Positions 1-9,000 of a DNA stretch of 64,000 nt are shown here, piece after piece. The stretch spans positions 1 to 64,000 of the forward strand of contig CADBCS010000019.1 in NCBI GenBank assembly GCA_902793195.1, read 5' to 3'. Both the position numbers and the translations under genes were made by a program. Under the pieces are notes generated by a model. It was not told where the DNA came from. It made no database searches and saw only the letters and a program-made list of their open reading frames with translations. Positions within the stretch are counted from its first letter, which is position 1; every line of letters begins with the position of its first letter. This DNA comes from an uncultured Coriobacteriaceae bacterium (lineage in GTDB: Bacteria > Actinomycetota > Coriobacteriia > Coriobacteriales > Atopobiaceae).

Positions 1-3000
1 GAACCTGCCGGCGCTCTTGTACCCCAGCCAGCCGAAGGTCTGCACGTGGGCGTTGGCCGTCACGCGGCCGTTGAACGCCGTCCTCCTGGCGTCGTAGCCG
101 GCGGGCTTCGCGTCGCCCTTGAGCACCACGACCTGGATGGCCTCGAGCCTCTTGGACTGGCCGCTCGTGCCGGCCGGCGCGCCGTCGCAGGCCCAGCCCA
201 GCCAGCCGTAGGTCTGCGCGTGGACGCGGTACCACACGTGGTAGCCGGCCTCGGTCAGGCGGTCGGAGAGCCGCATCTGCATGGCCTCGAGCCTGCGGGA
301 CATGCCGGTGGTGCCCGTCCTCATGCCGTCCCTGGCCCATGCGGTCTCCCAGCCCTTGCGCTGCACGTGGCTGCGGTACTCGATGGTGCCGCCCGTCACC
401 GTTGCCGAGAAGGACTCGATGCGCTTGGACTGGCCCACCGTGCCCAGCGACGCGCCGTTCTTGACTCCGGCGATGTCGCCGTAGGTCTGCACGTGGCCGG
501 CGTAGGTGGTGTTGAGCTGATCGCCGCCGTCGACCTCGAACTCGATCGTCTTGGCGTCCTTGAGGTTGCCCCTGCCGGTGATGGTCACCGTGGCCTTGCC
601 CACGGTCACGTTGTCCCTGTAGGTGAGGGTGTAGTCGCGGCCCTCCACGGCCACCCAGTCGCCCAGCCTGACCACCGGCTTGGGCTCCACGGCCTTGCCG
701 GTGTAGGCCACCGACTTAGCGAGCTCGATGTCGCAGTTCTGCACCGAGGCCGGCGCAATCGTAAAGGTAATGGTCTGGTCGTCTGTCGTGGTGGTAGGCG
801 AACTCTCCTCGTCGGGCCAGTCGAGGTACCACGTGAGCATATTTTGCGCCTTCGCCACCACGGTGTAGGTTCCCTCGTTGGTGGCGACGGCATCGCCGTC
901 CTCGTCGATGCGGGCGCCCGTGCTGGGGCTCGCCAGCTCGTAGTCGTCCACGAGCCACACGCCCACCTGCTCGGTGCCGTCGAACACGAGCTCCTCGCCC
1001 TCGGGGATGTACATGTAGTCACTCAGCTCATACAGGAAGGTGGCGGTGTAGCTCTGCTCCTTGTTGGGGGCGACGGTATAGGCCTCTATGCACAGCAGGC
1101 TGCTATCGTCAACTGAATCTCGATCCAGGTAGATGGGCTCGCCCAGGTACTCCCTAAAGTCGGAGGGATAGATCTGGGAATACTCGCCCTTAAGGCCGCT
1201 CGCAATGCGGTAGTAGATGGTGCCATCCTCCTCGTCGGTGTCCAAGATAATTGCCTTCTCGGTGTCGTAGATGTCGCTCTCGGGTATCGCGTAGGGCATC
1301 TCGGCAAGGTTGTCGGGCAGGTCGGCCAGGTCCACGTACACGTCCATGGTCACCGCAAGGGACACGTTGTTGGGGTTGCTCGCGTCGTCCGGCAGCGCAA
1401 CGGTGCCGGTGGCAGTCCACTTGGCGCTGTAGCGGAAGGTGCCCACGCTGTCCACGCACTCCACCTTGTTCCAGGTGATGGCACCCGTGGTTGCGACGCC
1501 CTCCTCGAGGATGAGGTCGGTCTGAGCGGGTAGCTGATCGCGTACCGTGGCCTCGTCGGCACCGGCCTGCAAGCCGTATATGTCGGCGGGCTGGTCCACA
1601 TGGACCAGGTCGAGCGTGTTTGAAGGCGACACGTACACGGTTACGGTAGCGTACAGGTCTTGCGCCTGCACGTTCGCAGGCAGCGTGAGCTTGCCGCGCG
1701 CGTGCCATATGGCACCCTCGAGCTTGCCACCGTCCACCTCGAGCACCGGCTGCTCCCATGCGACGTCCGCTTCGGTGACTTCGTTGCCCGTCACCTCGAT
1801 GCCGACCTTGTTGCGCTTCTGGCCCAAGAGCTCTTGGATGTCTTCGGCGCTGTTGTGGTCGTAGGTGGTGTACACGTCGTCGACAGGCTTAACCGAGATC
1901 AGCTGCGTGGGCGAGTTCTCGTCGAAGTACAGGTAGGCCGTGCCGCTGTTGGGATCGAACGCGGTGTATGCGGGTCCGGACGTCGTGGCATAGGTCTCGG
2001 GCGTATAGGCATACTGCCACGAGTCCTCACCGTTCAAGGTCTTCTTGAATTGGGGTGTGACGGCGGCCTCGTACTCCTTGGCCGCATCGGCACTCTGATC
2101 GGCGGGCTTCCAGGCGGCAGTGCCCAAGACGGCGCCGGGCGTGGCGAACGCCGTGCTCGCGAGCGTCGCGCTGGCCGTGGCGTTGGGCGAGAGCGGCTGG
2201 CCGTTGCTTGGCGTGGAAACGTTCACGCGCACGCTGTTGACAACCGGCTTGAACAGGGCGTGGACGACGGCCTCGTCGTTGGCGGCCGCGCCACTCTTGA
2301 GCGTGAGCACGTTGTCCACGACCGACTGCGCCGCAGACTCTGCGTCGGAATCGGCCGCAAAGCCGCAGGATACGCCGCCGGACACCTGGTACGGCACCAG
2401 CTTTGCCGTGCCACCCGTCACCAGCACGTCGTAGCTCCTGTTGTACAGGAGCGGCTCGAGGGGCTCGATTGACCCGCTCAGAGGCGCGTTGGCATTTACG
2501 TCGTACGCCAGCATCCTCACGGTGCGGAACGTGGCGTCCGCCTCGGGATCGGCGGCCTGCGTAAAGGTCGTGGTCACCGTGAGGTTGCCCTCGTCATCCC
2601 ACGCCGTCGTCGTGGCCTGGCTCTGGTCGCCGTTTACGGTAATCTGCAACCCGTTGCGGCGAATTCCCTGGGCCTTGCTCGCATCCAGCTGCATGGTCGC
2701 CGTGTATGCGTAGCCCTCATCCTTGCTTGCGCGCGTCCACATAACGTCCACGGAGGGCGCACTGTAGGTGCCAGTGCCGTCGGTCCACTGCCAGGCGCAC
2801 GTGGTGCTGGCCGCGGTGGCCGTGGGAACGGCGAGGCCGGTAATCGCCAGCTTGTCCGCCTTGCCTGCGTAGTTCGCCGTTATGGTGAGCGCGTAGTCCA
2901 TGGTGGGGAACGATGCAGCCCCCGCCCCCACCGGCAGGTTGAGCTCGATGGTGGAATCGTCCACCTGGTCGCCCTGGAGGACCTGCCGGGTAACGTCGGC

Positions 3001-6000
3001 GCCCTTCTGGTCCGTAACGGTCCAGTGCGAGAAGGCCTTGTCCTCGCTGGGCTTGGCCACGAGGTGCTTGGTCGCAGCCTCCTGCCAGAGATACGTGGTG
3101 GGCAGGCCACCTGCGTTGTCGACCACGGTCACCTTGTGGTTGTTGCGCGGGTCGGTGGCGTCGAACGCCACGTACACCGTGTGCTCGTCGTCGATGTCGA
3201 GGTCCGCGAAGTCCTGGTCGTGGACGCCCACAACATCGTCGCCAAATGCGTATTGCTTGCCCTCGCCGGGCGCGCAGACCAAGGTGGCTATGTACGCCTC
3301 GCCAAAGTCGGCGTTGGTGTGGGACGGTGTCCATTCAAGCGATACGACCGTTCCCCCGATTCCCTCAAACGCGTCGTTTTCCAGCTCGTACGAGACCGTC
3401 GCGTCGTCCTTGGTCGCGAGCTTCTCGCTGGCTCTGGGCGCCGCAAAGTCCACGCGCACCGTGTCCACCACCGGCTTGTAGAGCGCCTTAACGATGTTGG
3501 TCTCGCCTACCTCGGCATCCGGCTTAAAGGTAAAGATCGCGGTCGACTCGTCGTCCAAGACGGGCGTCTTTTGGAGCACGCCCTCGTCGAACTCCCAGCC
3601 CGCGAACACGCCGCCGTCCACATCGGGTGCGCTCAGCATTATGCCGTCCTCGTCGTCCTCGAAGATGGCATGCTCCTCCACCTCCGTGCCGTCGAGCTTG
3701 GCGTGGTCGTCCGCGTTCACGTCGCATGCCCACAGGGTCACGGTGCGCGCCTCGAGCACCTCCTGGGTGGTTACAAAGGGTACGGTGATGATGATTCCGT
3801 CGGCGGCACGCTCAAACCCGACCTCTCCGGCGTCGATTTGTGGCCCGTCCTCAACCGAGCCATCGGCGAGCTGGGCCACGACGAACGGGTCCTCCGCAAA
3901 CTTCTCCAGCTCCGCTGCCGAAAGCGTCAGATGGAGCGTCGCCACGTATGCAGTGCTGGTTATCTTGTCTCCAGTGGAGGTGTCTTCGGTGTGCGAGGCG
4001 GACCACGCTATGGGGGTGTCCGGATTCGTTATGGTGTCGTCGTCATCCATCCACGCCACGGTGCCCGACTCGCCCATGGGCTGCGGAATGGTTACCAGAA
4101 CCTCGTCGATCTTGTCCTTGTAGTTGGCGACTGCCGTAAGGGCATAGCCCTCGGGGAAGTCCTCGCCGTCCTCTTCGGGCACGGTAATGGCGATTGCGGC
4201 ATCGGTGGCCTTGGCGCCCTGGGCAAGCACGGCATTCGTTACGTCCTTCTCGCCCGCGCCCTTGATGGTCCAGCTCACAAAGAGCTTGTCGTCGTACTGC
4301 TTGGCGACCAGGTACCTGGTCTCTCCCTCGTACCAGGTCTCCTGCCAGGCCTCGCCCTCATCCTCGTCGTCCTCGGCAAAGTCGCGAATCGTTACCTGAT
4401 GGCGGTCGTCGCGCTCCGTGGCCGGGAAGAACACGTAGGCGGCGTAGTCGCTCGTGTCGAACCACGTGAAGGACGAGCCTTCGCATGTCACCTCCACGTC
4501 TTCGGCGTAGCCGCAGACCCATGGGGTGTTGGTTACCTGCTCGGCCCCCTGATCGTCTGTGGTCTTCACCTTGCACGCGATCGTCGCCGCCGCGGCGTAC
4601 TCGGTGTCGTATGCTGCGGTAGCGCCGCCAGGCGTCCACGTGAGGTTGGTTGCGGCGACGCTCGGGGCAACGCTCGTAAACGCATCCGCATTCGCAAGCA
4701 CGACGGAGGCCTTTGCCTGCGCCTCGGTGGTGAGCGCCTCGTCCGCCTTGGGAGCTGCGACCTCAAGCGTCACCTTGCTCACCACGGGCTTGTACAGCGC
4801 GTGAATCGCGATGGCGTCCTGGGCGGTGGCACCACTTGCGAATTTGAACTTGTTGGTTTCTCCAACGCGCTCGATCTTGGATCCGGCCGGAATCTCCCAG
4901 CGCACGAACTCCGCGCCGTCGATTACGGGCGCCGCGAGCGAGAAGCCGTCGCTGTCGCTCGTCTCGCTCACGACGACCTGCGCCACGTCGGGCATGTCCA
5001 CGAGCGAATCGCCCTCGCCCTTGGTCTTGAGCTTGCCGGCGGCGCCGTTCGCGTTGTAGGCGTTGGCGTCGTAGGCGCCAATGGACACCTTGTATGCGGG
5101 CAGTGGGACGCTCACGGGACCGTAGCTCACCGATACGGTAAGGCTGCCGTCAGCGTTCCAGGTTGCCGTACCCACCGTGTAGAGGTCGTTGGCAACCGTC
5201 GCAAAGACGCTCGGGGCATCGCTTCCGCGCTTGAGCTGGCGAGCACTCCGGGCGTCCAGACGCATGGTTGCCGTAAAGATGTGCGTGCCAGTGGTCTCGC
5301 TGTAGGCGGACTCGGCCGACCAAACGACGTCTGCCGTCGCGGTTCCGGTTTGCTCCTGCTCGCCGGCCATCCAGTGCCACGTGAGTGTGGCGCCATCCGC
5401 AAGGTCCAGCGTTGCGGCCGTCGGCTCGATGTCGTTTACAAAGAGCTTGTCGGCCTTGTCGTGGTAGACGGCCGCAAGGCTTAGGGCGTAGCCCTCGCCG
5501 AACGTGGCCCCCGCCTCCGTGGACACGGCCGGCATGGTGAATTTGAGGCTGGATTGCGTGAGCTTGTCAGCCCTGAGGCCCATGCCCTGCAGCTGCTCGT
5601 CCGTCGTAAGGGGTACGGGGTCGCCAGCCTTGGGGGTCACCGTTACCGCCCAGCGCTCGAAGACCTTGTCCGCGTAGTCGTCCTTGGCCGCAACGGTCTT
5701 GACCTCGCCCTCCTTCCACGTGTGCGTGGCGGGATCACCCGCGTCGGCGTTGCCCTTTACCGTCACCTTGTGGTCGGTGTTGCGGCTTGTGGTCTGGAAG
5801 GTGAGGAAGAGCGTGCCCTCGTCATCCTTGAGCTTGCCGTTGGCGTCCCTGTCCAGCAAGAACCTGGAGGTGGTAACACCCAAGCCCTCCGCCACGGTGA
5901 CGGTCGTGTTCCGATCGAGGTAGATCTTCTTGTTGTCCGCGCACTTGAGCTTGATGATGCAGGTGTACTGCGTCTGGCCCTGTGCCTTTCCGGTCGCCGG

Positions 6001-9000
6001 GACCTCCGGAGTCCACCTGAGCTCTGTGATCTGCGGCGCGTAGCTTGCCGTAAACACGCTGTCCGCGGGCTTGTTGAACGCAAGGTTGATGGCCTCGCTT
6101 CCCGCCGTGGCCAGGCTCTCGCCGACCTTGGGCGCGGGGAACGCCTTGACCTCAACGTTGCTTATAACGGGCTTCTGCTCGCAGTTAAGCAGGAGCTTGG
6201 CCTCGGAGCCCTGCTTGACCTGGTATTTGTTATTCTCTCCGGATACTGCTTCCAAACCGGAATCGTCGGGCGCGTAGGAGTGCCATGTTGGCTGTCCGCC
6301 GGGCACCGAGGGCGACCAGTCGGCCGCAAACGGCATCCCCTCGATGACGCGCCACGTCTCGATTGCCTGTCCGTCCTTCGTGAGCGGCGCCTTGTTGGTG
6401 TCGTTGATGTCGTACGCGTTGCAGTAGATGGTGTTCTTGGGCGTTCCTGTGGTCTGGGACTTGGACACCTGCAGGCGAATGCGGACCTTACCGTCTTGAT
6501 AGGGCTCCAGCGTCGCTGCGCAGTCCGCTACGTTGGTCGTTACCTGGACGTTTTGCGAGTACATGTAGTCGGACGTCCAGTTGGTCACGACATAGGTGGT
6601 ATACGTGGTCGTCGTGGTTGTGGTGGTGTCCCTGTTGACCTTGGTCTGGATGGACTTGTCCCACTTGACCGTGCTCGCGTCGGCCTTGTAGTCCGGCGAC
6701 AGCGACGAAACGTCGCTTACGTAATGCGTGCACGTGTACTGCCCGGAGGCCGTTTCCGCCTGCGGGTCGGGGAAGTTCGTTATAGTGACTCTCTTGATCT
6801 TTGATTCGACCGTGGTGTCCAGGCTGAGCTTGTCACCCTCCAGGAACTTGGTGGGGTTGTTGGAGCCCTCGATCTTGAGGACGTCGCCGTGCCTTGGCAC
6901 CACGAACCTCAACTCGCTCTTCTTCTTGCCGGCCCAGACGCCGCCGAGCTGCGGCTTGAGGGCATCCGTCACGTTGAAGGGACCGCCATCTGTGCGCGAG
7001 AGTTTCGCGGTCCAATGGTCGAAGTAATGCTCGTTGTCCAAGGTCGGGGTATAGGTAACCGTCTCGCCCTCGCGTGCCTTGAAGGTCTTTACCGTCTGCC
7101 CTCCCACGGCAATCTGGATCTCGTGCAGGTTGTCGGTGCGCAGCCGCGTCTCGTAGTTCGCCTTCGCCACGAGGCTGTAGTTCGCGGAGAGGCCATCTTG
7201 GTCACCTACAGGCAGCATCAGGCTCGTGTTGTTGGTGTTGACGCTTCGGGGCAGCAGGTTCGTCAGCTTGGTGCCGTTCTCGTTCGTAAACGTCCACTCC
7301 GTAAACACGGACTCACGGGTATCGCTTTGCACCACGCGCCGCTCCGCCTTGAGCTCGATCGTCTCGCCCTCCTTGGCGGTGACCACCTTGCCCTTGCTCG
7401 CCTCCATGTTGGGGGCGTTGATTATGGTTACCTTGTGCTCGGGAACCAAGGTCTTGATGGTGTACGTCACCTCGCCGCTCTTGGTGCCGTGCCACATCGC
7501 ATAGGCGGTTACGGTGTAGGTGGCGTCCTTCTCGAAAGAGACCCTAAAGGGCCCGCGGTAGATCTCGTAGCCGTTCTTGCAGGTGTTCTCGCTCACCTGC
7601 TTGCCGTTCTTGGACACCTTGTAGTACACGGCCTCGCCCTTGAGGTCCTTAACGTCCAGCGTCACGGCGCGCAGACCGGTTGGCACCGTGTTCTCTGTGG
7701 TTGCAAGCTCCTGGCTGCCCACCTTGGCCGCAGGAGACGCCACGCGGTCGGCCTTGGCAATGACGTAGGCGGTCTTGTCGTTGTTGTAGTACGAGTCATC
7801 CGCACGCAGCCATGCAAGGTTGACCTCGGGGTAGTGGTTGGACATGATGCGCGACGCGTTGAGCGCAAAGGTGGGAAGCACCATGCACTTTGCCGTTCCG
7901 CCAAAGCTCTCGTTGTTGTAGTCGCCGTCCACGATCTTGAAGGCAAAGTCCAGGAAGGTGGGCAGGCTGTTCCTCACCTTGGCCTTTTGCTCGGCGGTGA
8001 GGTAGTCGTAGGCGCCGGTGCCGTCGATCGCGGTGATAAAGGTGTCTATGTATTGCTTCTTCTCCTTTTCGGTGCGCTTGTGCCATGCGCCAATGACGTC
8101 GGCGTAGATGTTGCGCAGGGACCTCTTGCTGCTGAACGGTGCCACGGTGGGTATGCGGTCCATGCACGTTGAGGCGCGGTTGGTAAATCCCTGCATGGAC
8201 GCGTTGTCCATGCTAAACACCGTGCCAATGACGTTTTGGAACGCCGTTTCCAGGTTCTTGCTGTACGACGCGCGGTTTCCAATGGCCCAGCGCTGCACGT
8301 CGTTAATAAACTGGACGATGAACTCCTCCTCGTTGCCGCCAGCCTTTGCCACCTTGTATCGCATGTCTGGCGAGGGGAAGAAGTCCATGTCGGCCGTGTG
8401 GAAGAAGTCGTCGAAGTTGATGCTGGGGTCAATCGCCTCCAGCTGGGACAGCATGGTGCTGCGTGCCGCATTGTACTTGGCGCCGCTGTTCGTCGCATAG
8501 CTCTGATTGTCGGACCACGTGTTTACGGTCCGTTCGGTTACGGCTGCCACTGCCGGCTCGTGCCCCGAGAAGTTGGTGCCCGCCGTTTGGCTGAGGCCTC
8601 CGGCCCTGTCGACCCCAACCGAGCTCTTGGTTGCGTTTGTGGCAGCGCTGCCCGGAATGTAATGGTCCACGCCATAGCGCTTGAAGCCCATCTTGGTGGG
8701 ACCCACCAGGGGAACGAGGTCGGCCTTGTTGATGATGTTGTGGATGCTGTAGTAGCGCTCGGGGTTGGCCTTGTCGTAGTCGTCGGAGCCGCCCTGAGGC
8801 GCCTCCATGGGATAGCCAAACACGTCGCACTTCTTGGCGCCGCTCGCGTACTGGTCCAGCAGACGCCTGGCCGTGAGGTTTGAGGTGGCGCCGGCGCGCG
8901 AGTAGCCCGCGATCCAGAACTTCACCTTGCCCTGCTTGGCCTTCTCGGTGAGGTTGTGTCGGGCGAGGTAGGAGTTGACCTCTGCGGTCACCTTGTTGGC

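Noticed and set aside
3025-5484. Long plus-strand open frame opposite the giant exoprotein gene
   Set aside because: No ribosome site, no recognisable domain, low-complexity Val/Gly/Arg/His-rich translation; it is the antisense of a GC-rich coding frame. The same applies to plus-strand frames at 41487-43082 and 52231-54561.
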